From the NCBI GenBank assembly GCA_018266255.1, contig JAFEAT010000022.1, positions 62,001 to 126,000 on the forward strand: a stretch of 64,000 nt of DNA, read 5' to 3'. This document shows, piece after piece, positions 44,901 to 57,000 of this stretch (position 1 is the stretch's first letter; each line of letters opens with the position of its first letter). This DNA comes from Cyanobacteria bacterium SZAS-4. GTDB lineage: Bacteria > Cyanobacteriota > Vampirovibrionia > Obscuribacterales > Obscuribacteraceae. The notes below the pieces were generated by a model. That model was not told where the DNA came from and searched no databases. It was given only the letters and a program-made list of their open reading frames with translations. A program made the position numbers and the translations under genes.

Positions 44901-47900
44901 ACAAATGTCCAGACATTTTGGATTTGTTCAATCTTTACAAGGACAAAGGAGTGTTCGGTGCCTATTATCGAGACCATGAAAAGCTCATAAACGGAGTCCT
45001 CAACCTCAATGAAACTGAACAACAAAATTACTGGAACGGCAAGAGATTACAAGACTCAGGACGAACCGACTTTTCGCAGGAAGAACAAGCTTTAATAACA
45101 TTTGCCCAAACTCTCGATCAAAACGTAGATAGCTATCTCGATGATGGCGCAATGAAAGATGCGGCTCATCTGTATCTGGCAGATATCGCAAAGTCGGAAA
45201 ACGGAAGCGCAGAGCCAAGCGCCCTGGTATTGTTCCTTCACAATGCGTGCACAGATGCCTCAGCCTTAACTTTGACCAACGCAATCGCTAACGACAAAAC
45301 TGGTCAGATAAAGGCGTGGATCGACCAAAATCATGATTTAGCATCTTCCATCCTAACCAGTGCTCTCTACAAGTGCGATATTCCATCTGGTATCACATAT
45401 GATGCAAATGGTTTCGTAATTTATCCGACAAGAGATCCGATTGATGTCCTTTGCGACTCAATCTTGTCTGGAACCACGACTCTACAAGACAAATTGCTGC
45501 TCACCAACGACAAAACAGAAATTCTAAATCTGCTCGAGCACAGCACTCAAGACGAAAGAAACAGGATAGCCAATAACGAAATTACCCTTTCAAACTTAAG
45601 CACTGAAGACCAGGAATTTCTTCGACAAATCGCTAGGGACGTTGTTGTCGATGAGAACAATCAAGCACATATTCCGCCCGCAGACACAGTCAGAGCGTAC
45701 GTGCTTGGTTACGCCAATGAAGTAGAGGTTCGAGCACTTCTCAGTCAAGGAACTCCAGACACAATTGCAAAAATGAAAGCTGAGTACGGTGCCAAGTTTG
45801 GTGGCGCAGATCTTGGCGCAGACTTACTAAACAAAATAGACCCGGCTCAGCAGAGTCAATACATCGCGTGGTTGCACTCGACTGAAATTGTCGCCACCCA
45901 AGATTTCATGGACAAAACCCATGACTTGAACAACAGCTACAGCTTAATGGACGGATTCATGCGCTCCGGATGGGATGGAACGAAAGATTACGCATATCAA
46001 TCCGCCGATGCATATGCAGCTGCGCTGAAAGAATATTCCAGCAAATTTGAGCAAATTCCTGAAGAAGTACGGGAGCAGCTTTCGCAAAGACTAGAGTCCG
46101 CGATAAAAGCATTTAAAGACTCGCGTGGTGCAATGAACGAGCAGTTGGTGGACCTAGCCATCATGCTAGGCACGATGGCAGTGACGATGGGCGGCAGCGC
46201 ACTGCTTCAAGCGACAGCATTATCCACGCGCATGGCCGTTTTCGCCGCAAGCGGAGCAATCTTCAAAGTGCTAGCCAAGCGGGCAATGGATGGCACCGAG
46301 GCTGAAATGGACCTGGAGAGCATCCTTCATGACGCAGTCACCGGCGGTCTGTCGGGCGGATTCGCCGCGATAACGCCAGAAGATTTGCTGGCAGCATTGC
46401 CGCAGTCACTGATTACTAAATTAGCAGGAGGTGTGACGAGCGCAGATATCATAGGCGGCCTTGGCGAACGCGTAACTCAGCTGATTGGCGATCAAGGTCA
46501 AGCAGCGTTGCAAGAAAAGATAGATCATATGATCTTGCAAGCGATAGCAACAGGACGGAATATCGATGCGAAAGGAGCATTAGGAATAATGCAAAACCTC
46601 ATCGATAACACTCCGGAGCTGGCTGCCATTGTTGCTCAAAATCCAGGTCTGAAGGATACTATCGCCAACTCCATTGCTAACAGCCTTGCCACTGAGATTC
46701 AAATTGGATCAACCAATGCACTGCTGAATCTGGGACAGCAGCAGCTCCGCGGACTGATCGGCGGAGAGACGATTATGGAAATCAGCACCACCGTGAGCGT
46801 CACCGCCGGTGGTGTGATGAACTGGGATGATAGCAAGTCTATCGGCGAAAATATGAGCATCATAGTTGCTCAAGTTCTGGAAGCCGATAAGCAAGCACTT
46901 GGAACTGGTCTCGTGTTCCACTTCGGTATGCAAGGCTTTGGTATGGCCGTTCAAGTCGGCACAGAAGGGGCAAAATTCTTAGGCCTTGTAAAACCAGGTG
47001 AGCCACCGACTCCTGCCAACTTGGTCGTTACGTACGAAGACGGCTCCCAACAAATTATCAAACCTGGACAAAGCATCCCAGATATAAGCAAAGTCAAGGA
47101 CGTTGCAGCAGTGCCTGAAATTCTGGCAAGAACTTCTGTCAATGATCCTCTCGGAGAAATCAAGCCTAACAATGGTGGCACTGAAAATCCAACCACCGTA
47201 TTGACGAATGCGATCGTTGATACCAATCTCAAGTCAAACGTTGAGACTGGTATAGCTGAACTTTCACTGCCCGCCCAACGCTTGATCGCTGACGATAGCG
47301 TTATTCTAAAGCCGGTCAAAGACATAAACGACATTGCGCCAGAACTGCTAGATCAGCTTGTACCAGGTAAGGACAAGACGTTCAGGCAGATGTTGGAAGA
47401 TCCAACCGAAAGCGGCGCATTCTACGATCCAAGTACCAACACAATTTACTTGCGACCAGACGCGAACTCAGATGCCATCAATCACGAACTCTGGCACGCG
47501 GTAAATAAAGGGCTGAAAGACTTTGCCGGCAGCGAATCCATGCTCAGGGCAATTGGTAGAGACCAAACTCTGGGATTGCCGACCGACAGGTACTTTGATC
47601 CAGCTCTAAACGAACAGGCTAATCAAGAAATCTTCCAACAAAGCGCACGAATTTTAGAAAAATTGCAATCCAGACAAGCTCTGACAGCGGGAGAAATGAC
47701 CTTTCTTCTCGCGCATCCCAATGCCGTCGAAGTTACGGCAGAGCGCTTATTCATGCAGGGTATTCTGCAGCGAGCACCGTGGGAGCTGTTGATCGACTCT
47801 CCAGCAACAAAGGAAAATCCGCATCCGGGAATCGATGGTTCTTTCAAATCAGCAGAAGGCAAGTGGCAGTTGCCACCAGATGCGGTGGGTGATCCACTCT

Positions 47901-50900
47901 CCCTGGTGCCAGTGGCTGCAGATGCGCCAAACCGTCAGATTCCGGTGACACAGACAGTGGTTGACGGATTAACCAAATTCTTCATTACCAACGACGCCGG
48001 CGACGAAGTAGAGATCGCCTTTGACCAGGAAAACTTTCACTGGAAGACTGTAGAAGACAACCAACCACTGGATTCACGACTGCACTTAAGGATGCCAGAC
48101 GGCACCTTGCAGCCGGCCAATTTCTTTGTGGATGATCTGGGATGGTTGTCACAATCGATTCAATTTATTATAGAGAAAAACATGGGCATCGTAGAGAAGC
48201 GCTCTAACGGCGACTACGAGTGGCACTACAACAATAAAATGTGGGTATCCAGCGATGATGGTATGACCTGGTCTTTCACCGATATGAGCGGAGAACCCGG
48301 CAGCCGTAGACCAAATGGATCACCGATATCACAAACGATGGTGCTTGATGCCAACGGCAACCAATTTATTTGGGATGAAAATGGAATTTCAGCAGCTCAA
48401 GGTTGGCTGCTGGGAACAGAGCCGCCGGGCTACGATGCAGCGTTCCCAGAGCGAGCGTTCAACTCAAAAACATCATGGATTGAACCTAATGGTGATGTTT
48501 GGCAGTGGGTTCCCGAAAAACATGCTTTTGAAAATGGCGACAGAACCAGATTTGTCGATTTCTCGAACAACGCAAAAATCTACGACTTTGATCCATCAAA
48601 AAACTTATTTGTTGCAGCTGATGGTGCAACTTACGAAAACAGACCGAACGGTCAATTTTGGACATACCCAGACGACACACGCGTGTGGCGCGACTCATAC
48701 GGTCAGTTGTTCAAAATTGACGCCGCGAAAAATTTCCGTGAGTACGTTCAAGGAGAATGGATCACACTCGACAAATCACTGGAATCGAACCTTTTCGATG
48801 TGCTAAATCTCCACAATCCAGGCACTGAATCACTGCAATATTTGGCAGAGCGTGCCTACAGTCAAAGCTACAGAAACAACTTGTTTCAGTTGCCAGAGTC
48901 GATGCCCGAACATATCAGAACACAAATTCTTGAAACGCACGGAGAGCCATGGCAACTAATTGCGGCACAACAGGCATGGAAATCTGTTGAAAGATTGAGT
49001 GATTTCGCTCAATTGAGCGAAGCAGCAAAAGCAACCAGATTTGACGACTTGTTCAACGAATATCTTGGCTGGGGGCAACGAAAAGTATTGAATCAACTGG
49101 CTACGCCAGAGCAGTTTATCAACCTAGTCGATCAACGTCCGCAAGTTGACTGGGCGAAGCCGATTCCAGGGTGGCTGAGAAGAGAGTATGCCGATCTTGC
49201 AGGATGGCAGATTGAGGCCGCTAATCGCGCCTACGCTGAAACTTATCAAAAAGGACAACGCTTCGATCAAGAAGGGTTTCAACAAAGATTAGAGCGGTAT
49301 ATCGCCATGGGAGAAAACGACTTCATCCTCAACTTCGCGCCCGAACTGATAGTCTCGCGCGTGCCAGTTAGTCAGGATGTGACTTTGCTTTTAGCGAACG
49401 TCATACGAAATCAAACTGGCATGGACAATTCAGAAATATTCGGCAGCGGCGACACGGGTAAAAAGGCTTCTGCTTTAGCACGTCGAATTAGTCCTTTCGA
49501 TTTCGAAGCTGCCTACAAAGCGCTAGGTGGTGCTGACCTGGGTCCAATGACACCAGAACAAATTTTTCTCGAGGCACAAAGTCCTAGAGGGCGCGGAGCG
49601 GCAGGCCTGTCCGCACTATTTGGAGATCAATTCCAAGGGTGGATCGATGCACAGCGCACCTACCACAGAACAACCGAGGAAGCAGTTGGTTGGATCTTAA
49701 ACGCCACCAGTTGGCTTGATTCTGCGACGCCTAAGGATAGACAGGATCTAGTCTCCAAACTTTCTAAAAATCCAGGTGCTCCGATTGAAGAGCTGGAAAT
49801 GCTGGCAAGAAATTGGATGCAACTTAGCGAAGCACAAAGACAGCAACCGTTCGACGATGTGATAAAAACGATCAGAGCTAGGACTTACCCTGGAGCGGAA
49901 GATTTAAATTTCGCTGCAGAAGCAGCCAAATGGGGAGTGTTACCCGAAGATTATGCCAAATTCGAAGAGCGATACTTAGCGGCACAGGAGACTGAGAGCC
50001 CGTTCCCAACCGACCGAGTCTGGGAATCAGGCAATCTCAAAGGACACTTTATTCCACGCTCCGATCCACGAGCGATTTTCCTCGGACCATACACAAATTG
50101 CTGTCAACATCCATACGACGTCGGTGCATCTTGCGCCTGGTACGGATTGGAAAGCGCAAACTCTGGATTCTTTGTAGTTGAAGATGCGAAAGGACAGATC
50201 GTAGCTCAGTCATGGGCCTGGGAGTCTGACGATGGAGGGCTGGTCTTCGACAACATCGAAAGTAAAGGACTAAACGATCGCAGCCCGGCGGTCGCCTCCA
50301 TCTATCAAAAAGCGGCAAATGACCTATCAAACCAGTATTGGGAAGTGACAGTCGGTCATAGCTCAGGTGACATGAAAGAACCTCCGCCCGAGTGGGTTGA
50401 TGCTGGAGTGAACAAGCTCAAGCCTCCAAGCGAGTATTCTGGTTACACAGACTCGGCCGAGCAGTGGGTACTGGCAAGTAATCCAGAACTTCGCATCGAG
50501 CAGCAAGAACGCAGCAAAGCCATCTTTCGTGGGCTTACCACGGCAGACAGACCGGCGATTGAGCGCATCGCACAAGAGCGATTCCCCGTCGGATGGACAG
50601 GTATCAGCTTTACGCGCGACTCTGTTGGACAGGTCATGGAGGCACCAGATGGCACCATTTTGGGCTATGCAATTTGGGAACCGGCGAACCACTATATTTC
50701 CGAAATTGCAGTGTCTTCGGATGCAAAACCTAACGATACGGTTGGACTCATAATCAAGCTATCCCGAGAAATCATGAAGGATCCAACTGCAACTTGGAGT
50801 GCCGACTGCAGAGAGTCGACATCGTATGCATTGATCAAACGCATGGAGCAAAGTGGTCGGATTCGAATTACGTCAGATCAAGTCACAAACAGCATGAATG

Positions 50901-50953
50901 GAGAACCGATGCATCACGTGGAATTTGTTCCGGTGGTTCGGGGAGGCGAATAA
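41939..50953 (+). CDS. Giant protein 1: conserved N-terminal region, zincin-like motif, GNAT-like C-terminus
   Basis: 3004 residues from GTG 41939, chosen because the paralog at 51093 aligns exactly from the same GTG-x-(E/D)-F; ATG 41924 is the alternative. Residues 1-1990 are shared with the paralog. They include a short YD-like part (about 130-235), annexin-repeat-like units (about 534-590, pattern AAERTNIEKAYELTY) and an Ala/Gly/Met-rich hydrophobic segment (about 1402-1450). An HExxH sequence, HELWH, follows (about residues 1849-1853). After 1990 come aromatic-rich Trp/Asp-Gly repeats (about 2010-2290), helices and a Cys-rich module (TNCCQHPYD, about 2715). The last 140 residues resemble a GNAT acyltransferase (TILGYAIWEP, YISEIAVSSD). 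No secretion signal is visible. The layout suggests an effector or toxin-like protein; this is inference. Confidence 0.75.
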   Translation: MSEFQDAKAEGAKVSEKVKHGDLNGAIEEAQAYLKELKEKDPTHYKEQAKAFTDELVRDGGLPLLEFEFGSPDHLGLKKLDKATLTSIEQASTDPLAAALAEVLLQKWDVINSGGQEDIHLAIDQYCENRARIEMHDGSSIMYDSSLPPRVSAILYADGSSADFTYGSNNEVSISTDSASLKAVLDRGTNAQVDSYGNVWLENSEGCVIYQTDGSTVTKDANGVVTRIDIPEHTPIVFNDDILARHYADEIEKAFQLTGEERAAALKIVNDEMATFIRTQNDGNLTQSIIFSKVTAQLELDGKLGAEIFDTFASNDQLQATINGSQYQGWYHEDTLSAYSSGALEDSGDPLDALHRLLASGFAQNFKAIDVAANGGNTDNMAGDADMQAWKDKSAGRAASEVLLDDIENRRGIALFENLYQGREISKADIQATLDDYATQLTQRDRDALTFLLQNFDQIASRNGGQLTEFSLRKYAEDCGSSAETAAYYGDHVNVSAELIKGWNNQETNLPEQSTQQAVAIREWMGIDTIASLGSVDSEKIIGTLDAMTAAERTNIEKAYELTYHSSLRHDLEWRLGDKYSRIENILNRPDGKADTAGHINNALEQLQQEFQVWRQSGYNVDEIPQTDAQKAALKDIRDTLSVLNSIQLAQLRADYLNRYGISLDDALLQSTDIPKTTRDTISLYLSAGGTDKQLADPLFVDKLATISLEAKDVRMFEEAFRGSTEAQRQAFIKAHGTDVVKAAFPDGFDQAIALDYLNFGRAQLATVAAQDTHWLHTNKEAIVVALENATEEDRKKFARGREVARQDPNTLNAEDLAAYNFYQTLHKALTNAAYNWEVAGWESTLLHEGSTFIKDFTATHHDGALGSAVGSWTDSYAIQNVFRNMSEADWEILSYKGANGLSEPDKMKYWRGENLLLDAEDGRVLTAAEQQLADFAAGINKKTEAQKAFAADINDALANTWMNADDLARVKAILAFKISANSWEDANKCPDILDLFNLYKDKGVFGAYYRDHEKLINGVLNLNETEQQNYWNGKRLQDSGRTDFSQEEQALITFAQTLDQNVDSYLDDGAMKDAAHLYLADIAKSENGSAEPSALVLFLHNACTDASALTLTNAIANDKTGQIKAWIDQNHDLASSILTSALYKCDIPSGITYDANGFVIYPTRDPIDVLCDSILSGTTTLQDKLLLTNDKTEILNLLEHSTQDERNRIANNEITLSNLSTEDQEFLRQIARDVVVDENNQAHIPPADTVRAYVLGYANEVEVRALLSQGTPDTIAKMKAEYGAKFGGADLGADLLNKIDPAQQSQYIAWLHSTEIVATQDFMDKTHDLNNSYSLMDGFMRSGWDGTKDYAYQSADAYAAALKEYSSKFEQIPEEVREQLSQRLESAIKAFKDSRGAMNEQLVDLAIMLGTMAVTMGGSALLQATALSTRMAVFAASGAIFKVLAKRAMDGTEAEMDLESILHDAVTGGLSGGFAAITPEDLLAALPQSLITKLAGGVTSADIIGGLGERVTQLIGDQGQAALQEKIDHMILQAIATGRNIDAKGALGIMQNLIDNTPELAAIVAQNPGLKDTIANSIANSLATEIQIGSTNALLNLGQQQLRGLIGGETIMEISTTVSVTAGGVMNWDDSKSIGENMSIIVAQVLEADKQALGTGLVFHFGMQGFGMAVQVGTEGAKFLGLVKPGEPPTPANLVVTYEDGSQQIIKPGQSIPDISKVKDVAAVPEILARTSVNDPLGEIKPNNGGTENPTTVLTNAIVDTNLKSNVETGIAELSLPAQRLIADDSVILKPVKDINDIAPELLDQLVPGKDKTFRQMLEDPTESGAFYDPSTNTIYLRPDANSDAINHELWHAVNKGLKDFAGSESMLRAIGRDQTLGLPTDRYFDPALNEQANQEIFQQSARILEKLQSRQALTAGEMTFLLAHPNAVEVTAERLFMQGILQRAPWELLIDSPATKENPHPGIDGSFKSAEGKWQLPPDAVGDPLSLVPVAADAPNRQIPVTQTVVDGLTKFFITNDAGDEVEIAFDQENFHWKTVEDNQPLDSRLHLRMPDGTLQPANFFVDDLGWLSQSIQFIIEKNMGIVEKRSNGDYEWHYNNKMWVSSDDGMTWSFTDMSGEPGSRRPNGSPISQTMVLDANGNQFIWDENGISAAQGWLLGTEPPGYDAAFPERAFNSKTSWIEPNGDVWQWVPEKHAFENGDRTRFVDFSNNAKIYDFDPSKNLFVAADGATYENRPNGQFWTYPDDTRVWRDSYGQLFKIDAAKNFREYVQGEWITLDKSLESNLFDVLNLHNPGTESLQYLAERAYSQSYRNNLFQLPESMPEHIRTQILETHGEPWQLIAAQQAWKSVERLSDFAQLSEAAKATRFDDLFNEYLGWGQRKVLNQLATPEQFINLVDQRPQVDWAKPIPGWLRREYADLAGWQIEAANRAYAETYQKGQRFDQEGFQQRLERYIAMGENDFILNFAPELIVSRVPVSQDVTLLLANVIRNQTGMDNSEIFGSGDTGKKASALARRISPFDFEAAYKALGGADLGPMTPEQIFLEAQSPRGRGAAGLSALFGDQFQGWIDAQRTYHRTTEEAVGWILNATSWLDSATPKDRQDLVSKLSKNPGAPIEELEMLARNWMQLSEAQRQQPFDDVIKTIRARTYPGAEDLNFAAEAAKWGVLPEDYAKFEERYLAAQETESPFPTDRVWESGNLKGHFIPRSDPRAIFLGPYTNCCQHPYDVGASCAWYGLESANSGFFVVEDAKGQIVAQSWAWESDDGGLVFDNIESKGLNDRSPAVASIYQKAANDLSNQYWEVTVGHSSGDMKEPPPEWVDAGVNKLKPPSEYSGYTDSAEQWVLASNPELRIEQQERSKAIFRGLTTADRPAIERIAQERFPVGWTGISFTRDSVGQVMEAPDGTILGYAIWEPANHYISEIAVSSDAKPNDTVGLIIKLSREIMKDPTATWSADCRESTSYALIKRMEQSGRIRITSDQVTNSMNGEPMHHVEFVPVVRGGE

Positions 50954-51092
50954 CAACCTAGCGTTCCGCCAACCTACAATTTTTCCACGTTTATTCCAGA
51001 AACGTTTGAGAAAGTAAACCCAGTCGGACCGATGCTTACCACGACCCTTCCAAGCGGAGCCGCCCTGGACAACCAGGCGGGCAGATAAACTC
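50954..51092. other. Short spacer with hairpin before giant gene 2
   Basis: A CCTGG-ACAA-CCAGG hairpin with GCC/GGC outer pairs (51059-51082) overlaps the only ribosome-binding-like sequence (GGCGGG) before GTG 51093. It could slow translation. No promoter is recognised. Confidence 0.3.
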
Positions 51093-54000
51093 GTGCCAGA
51101 TTTTACTGAATCGAAAACGGAAGGAGCCAAAGTTGCCGACAAAGTCAAACATGGTGACTTTACTGGAGCGATTCAGGAGGCACAAGAATATCTCAAAGAG
51201 TTGCAAAAACGAGATCCTGAACATTATAAACAGCAGGCTCAAGCATTCACTGATGAACTGGTGCGAGATGGAGGTCTGCCGCTCCTAGAATTTGAGTTAG
51301 GAACTGCCGATCACTTGCACACGGAAAACTTTGACAAAGCAGCTCTAACTGCTTTTGAACAAACGACACAGGATCCTTTAGCGGCTGCGCTGGCAGATTT
51401 GCTCTTATCAAAATGGGATACCCTGCCCCTCACTGGCGACACCACTCTCAAGAGCGCCGTCGATCAATACTGCGAAAATCGAGACAGAATTGAGCTCCAT
51501 GACGGTGCATCGGTTATGTACGACTCGAGCACGCCACCGAAGGTAATGGCAATCTACTATGCCGATGGAACAAACGTTGAATTTATTAGAGACGCAGAAG
51601 GAAAACTGACTCTTCAAACAGACAATGCAGCGCTGAATGGAATTTTGACTAACACCGACGGACAAACTCTCGCCGTCGACACTTACGGCAATATCACCCT
51701 CCGCAGTGAAACAGGCTCTCTCGTGTTCCAAACTGACGCCTCACTGGTCAGACTGGATGCTCATGGCATTGTCATGCCCAGCGATGGACATCAAACCGAA
51801 GATCTCCTGGCCAGGCATTACGCTGATGAAATAGAACTCGCATTTCAGAAAAGCGGCACTGAGCGAGATGAAACTCTAAGAGCAATCAACAACGAAATGT
51901 TGACTTACATTCAGAGCCAGCCAGACCAAATATCAGCTCAATCATCGATATTTGGAAAGGTAACTGCGCAGTTGGCGCTCGACGGACAACTCGGAAACGG
52001 TTTGTACGAAACTTTCGCACACAACGATGCTCTGCAAAATTCAATCAATGGAAGCAAATACCAGGGATGGTATCACGGTGACACATTGAATGCTTATGCG
52101 GCGTCGAGCGCAGCGCAGGACACAAACGATCCGCTCAGTGCAATACACAGGATGTTCGCTGCTGGCTTCGCCACCAATTTCAATGCCATCGACATTGCCG
52201 CAAATGGTGGCAATACCGACAACATGGCGGGCGATGGTGACTTACAGACATGGAAAGACAAGAGCGCCGGGCGTGCCGCCGCCGAAGTTCTGCTCATTTC
52301 AGTGGAAAACCTGCGTGGTATTCCGCTCTTCGATAACCTCTACAACGGCAGGGAAATCACAAAAGAACAAATTCAAGACTGCCTCTCAAAAGACCGTGCA
52401 CTCTTAACCACAAGAGAGATCGATGCACTCAATTTCCTGCTCACAAACTTCGATGAAATCGCCGGCAAGAATGGCAATCAACTCACGGAATTCGCACTGA
52501 AAGTCTATGCTACAGACCGCAATAGTAGTGCCGAGACTGCTTATGCGTACAGCGACGCAACCAGTGCACAGCAACTGCGAGGATGGAATGACCTAGCGCC
52601 AGCAGTGACGCCAGATCAGCAACACCAGCAAGTTACAGCGTTAAGAACATGGATGGGCATCGACACAATCGGCAGCCTGGGTTCGGTCGACTCAGAAAAA
52701 ATTCTGGGAGCACTGAATGGAATGACGGCGGCAGAACGCACCAGTTTAGAAAAGGCCTACGAGGCGACATTCCATTCCAGTTTGCGTCATGACCTGCAGT
52801 GGAGACTAGGAGACAAATATCCACAAGCCGAAAGCATTTTAGATAGAGCAGATGGAAAGGCAGACGTAGCATCACATATCCATAACGCTCTCAATGTGCT
52901 CGAATCAGAGTTTGCACCCTGGCGTGACGGTGGTTTCGCCATCAACGATTTCCCGCAAACCGATGCGCAAAAGGGCGCGTTGAAAGATATTCGCGACACA
53001 CTTTCTGTGCTCAACTCAATGCAGTTAGCCGAGCTTCGTGCAGACTACTTGAGTAAGTACGGCATCAGTCTTGACGAAGCATTGCTGCATGCCGACGACA
53101 TTGAACCAGCTACTTCTCAAACAATCGCCCTCTACCTGCAGGCAGGTGGCACAGACAAACGCACTAACGACACTGAATTTGTCGAGAGTTTAGCCGTAAT
53201 TGCTTTGCAATCAAAAGACCTTCGCATGTTTGAAGAGGCTTTTCGCGGTTCAAGCGATGCCGCACGAGCAGCTTTCAAAACAAAGTACGGTGAATCGACC
53301 GTAAAAAATGCTTTCGGCGACTGCTACGAGCAAATGATCGCGCTGGACTATCTAAATTTCGGAAGAGCTCAATTAGCAACGGTGGCAGCTCAAGACACGC
53401 ACTGGTTACACACCAACAAAGACGCCATTCTCGTCGCTTGTAAAAATGCCACTCCGGAAGAGCGTGAGCAATTCACTCACGGACGTGAATTGGCGCAGAA
53501 TGCAGACATTTCCAAGCTTCAAGGAAAAGACCTGGAAGATTATAACTACTATAAACAGTTACACGCTGCCCTTAAAAACGCAGCATACGATTGGGAAGTG
53601 AACGGATGGGAAGCTGCAATTCTCTATCCCGATAGTACGTTCATTCGAGACTTCACGGCGACACATCATGATGGCGCATTGGGCTCAGCGATCGGAAGCT
53701 GGACAGACAGCTATATGATTCAAGACGTCTTCAGAAACATGAGTGAATCCGATTGGGAATTACTCACTTACAAAGGAGTCGAAGGTCTCAATGCTGAAGA
53801 CAAAGCCAAGTATGACAGCGGCAAAGTATTGTTGGCCAAAGCAGCTGAAGGTGTCGCTTTAACTGCAGACGAGCAAAAACTGGCAGACTTCACAAAATCA
53901 GTAGATGACAAAGTTGAACTGAGCAAATCATTCAACATCGACGTTCGAAGTGCACTCGCTGCCATCTGGATGAATGACGATGACCGTAACCGCGTCAACG

Positions 54001-57000
54001 AAATTTTGAACTTCAAAGTTGCAGCAGCAAGTTTCGAAGATTCGAACAGCTGTCCTAACATCCTGGATTTGTTTGAGCTATACAAAGACAAAGGCGTATT
54101 CGGAGCCTATTACAGAGATCACAACAAGCTCATTGATGGCGTACTGAACATGTCGGCAGAGGAGCAAAAAGAGTACTGGTTAGGAAAACAAATACAATCA
54201 AGTGGCAAAACTGAGCTCACTAACGAAGAGCAATTAGCACTCAACTTTGCCACCTCACTAGATAACAACGTGAATAGTTATCTAGATAACGGCGCCATGA
54301 AGGATGCAGCGCAACGCTACCTTTCAGATTTGGCGGCAACAACGACTGGAGAGAGAGAGCCAAGCCTGCTCGTCAATTTCTTGCACGACGCTGCAGTCGG
54401 AAAATCTGCGTTGACTCTGGCCAATGATATCGCTAACGACCCATCTGGCACGATCAAAGAGTGGGCACGGTTAAATCCAGAAGCTGCAAATAATCTGATC
54501 GAGCAAGCGCTCTACAAATGCGACATTCCATCCGGTATCACTTACGGCAGTGACGGATCGATGATTTACCCTACGGTTGACCCGCTCGAAGCGCTCCGCG
54601 ATTCAATCTTGAGTGGCACCACAAAGCTTCAAGACAGATTGCTCTTGACCGACGACAAAGCAGAAATGCTTGACGCCATCAAAAACAGCACTCCAGCAGA
54701 ACGCACGCAACTGTTAAATGATGCATCAGCACTGAATAATTTGAGTGCTTCTGATGCGGAATTTTTGAAACAAATCGCCCGCGATGTAACTCTTGACGAA
54801 AATGGCAAACCACAACTTCCAGCTGCCGATACCATGCGCGCTTTCGTTCTTGGATATGCGAGTGAGGCACAAGTCAGAGCAATAATAAGTGGCGAAACAG
54901 CACAAGAAATCATTCAGTTAAAAACAGACTATCGCACCAAATATAATGGCGCTGATCTAGAGTCAGACATTTTAAACAAAGTGGACGCCCACGACCAAAG
55001 TCAGTACATCGCCTGGCTGCAGTCAACGGAAATAGTAGCCATTCAAGATTACATGGACAAGACGCATGCTTTGAATAGCAGCTACAGCTTTATGGACTCA
55101 TTCATGCGCTCCTCATGGGATGGCACACAAAATTATGCGTTCCAAGCCGCTGACAATTATGCTGCAGCCATAGCAGATTATTCTAGTAAGTTCGAAGCAT
55201 TGCCGGCTGACGTTCAACGAGAGTTGTCTGCAAAACTCGAGGAAGCAACGAAAGCATTCAAAGAATCACGTGGTCAGATGAATGAGCAGCTCGTCGACCT
55301 GGCCATCATGCTGGGAACCATGGCGGTCACGATGGGTGGCAGTGCCTTGTTGCAAGCCACTGCGATGTCAACCAGAATGGCTGTCTTCGCAGCAAGCGGA
55401 GCGATCTTCAAAGTATTGGCCAAGCGGGCCATGGACGGAACCGAAGCCGAATTGGACCTGGCAAGCGTTATGCGAGATGCTGTGACTGGTGGTCTTTCCG
55501 GTGGGCTGGCTGCCATTACTCCAGAAGACTTGTTAGGCGCTCTCCCAGAAGCCTTCATTGCAAAATTGACTGGAGGAGTGGTCGGACGAGACATCGTTGC
55601 CAGCCTCGGTCAAAGAGTAACCGGGCTAATTGGCGAAGAAGGGCAAGCACTGCTTCAAGAAAAAATTGACCACTTAATCCTCCGGGCGATCGCGACGGGA
55701 GAAAAGATCAACTCCACGGCAGCATTGAAGACCATTCAGGAAGTAATCGATCAATCACCTGAACTCGCGAAATTGGTCGCAGACAATCCAGGACTGCGAG
55801 ACACAATCGCAAACACGATAGCCAACAATCTGGCCAATCAAATCGAGATTGGTTCTTCCTCTGCGATTCTGGATTTCGGTCAAAAGCAACTACGCGGATT
55901 GCTCGGCGGCGAAACGATTATGGAGATCAGTACCACAGTGAGTACCACTGCGGCTGGTGTCATGGCTTGGGATCAAAACAAATCGATTGGCGAGAACATG
56001 AGCATAATTATTGCGCAAGTTCTTGAAGCCGATAAACAGGCTTTGGGCACCGGCTTGGTGTTTCACTTTGGCATGCAAGGGTTCAGCCTGGCGGTGCAAG
56101 TCGGCACACTTGGTGCCAGATACGTGGGACTTGTTAAACCAGGTGAACTGCCAACTGCCGCAAATTTGATCGTCACATATGAAGACGGCACTCAACAACT
56201 AATCAAACCAGGTCAAGAAATTCCGAATATCAACCAGATCAAAGATGTAGCGTCGGTCCCAGAAGTATTAGCACCAAGAAATGCCAATACAGGAGACACC
56301 AGCACCGTTATTGATACCGCAGCCGTGGACACAGTTACCGCCCACGTCGACAATCCAACACTGAAAGCGAATGTCGAACTCGGCATGGCCGAGATGTCTG
56401 CTCCAGCCCAACGACTGCTCGCTGACGGAGAGGTTGTCGTGCAACCGGTGAGCAATATCAACGACCTTGATGCTGCATTGCTTGACCAAGTAGCACCAGG
56501 AAAAGGTGGAAAAACGTTCAGACAGATATTGGAAGATCCTAACGAAGGTGGAGCTTTCTATGATCCAACAACGGACAAAATTTACGTCCGTCCAGATGCA
56601 AAACCGGATGCGATTGCAGAAGAGTTGTGGCACGCCGTAAACAAAGGATTGAAAGACTTTGCTGGCAGTGCAGCCATGGAACGGGCGAACATACTTGATC
56701 ACAACCGAAACGTAGCAGATGGAACTGAGACTGATGCATACTTCGACCTGTCAAAAAACGAGCAAGCAAACCAGGAAATTTTCCAAAGAAGTGCTCGAAT
56801 TCTCGACAAGCTGGATCGCGGTCAAACGCTGACAGCTGAAGAAGTTGCATTTAGCGCCGCACACAAAAATGCTTTAGAAGTGACTGCCGAAAGACTGTAC
56901 ATGGAAGGAATGTTGAAAAAAGCGCCATGGGAATTATTCACAGATTCACCGGCGAGCAAGAATAATCCACATCCCGGTATTGAAGGAAACTTTAAGTCAG

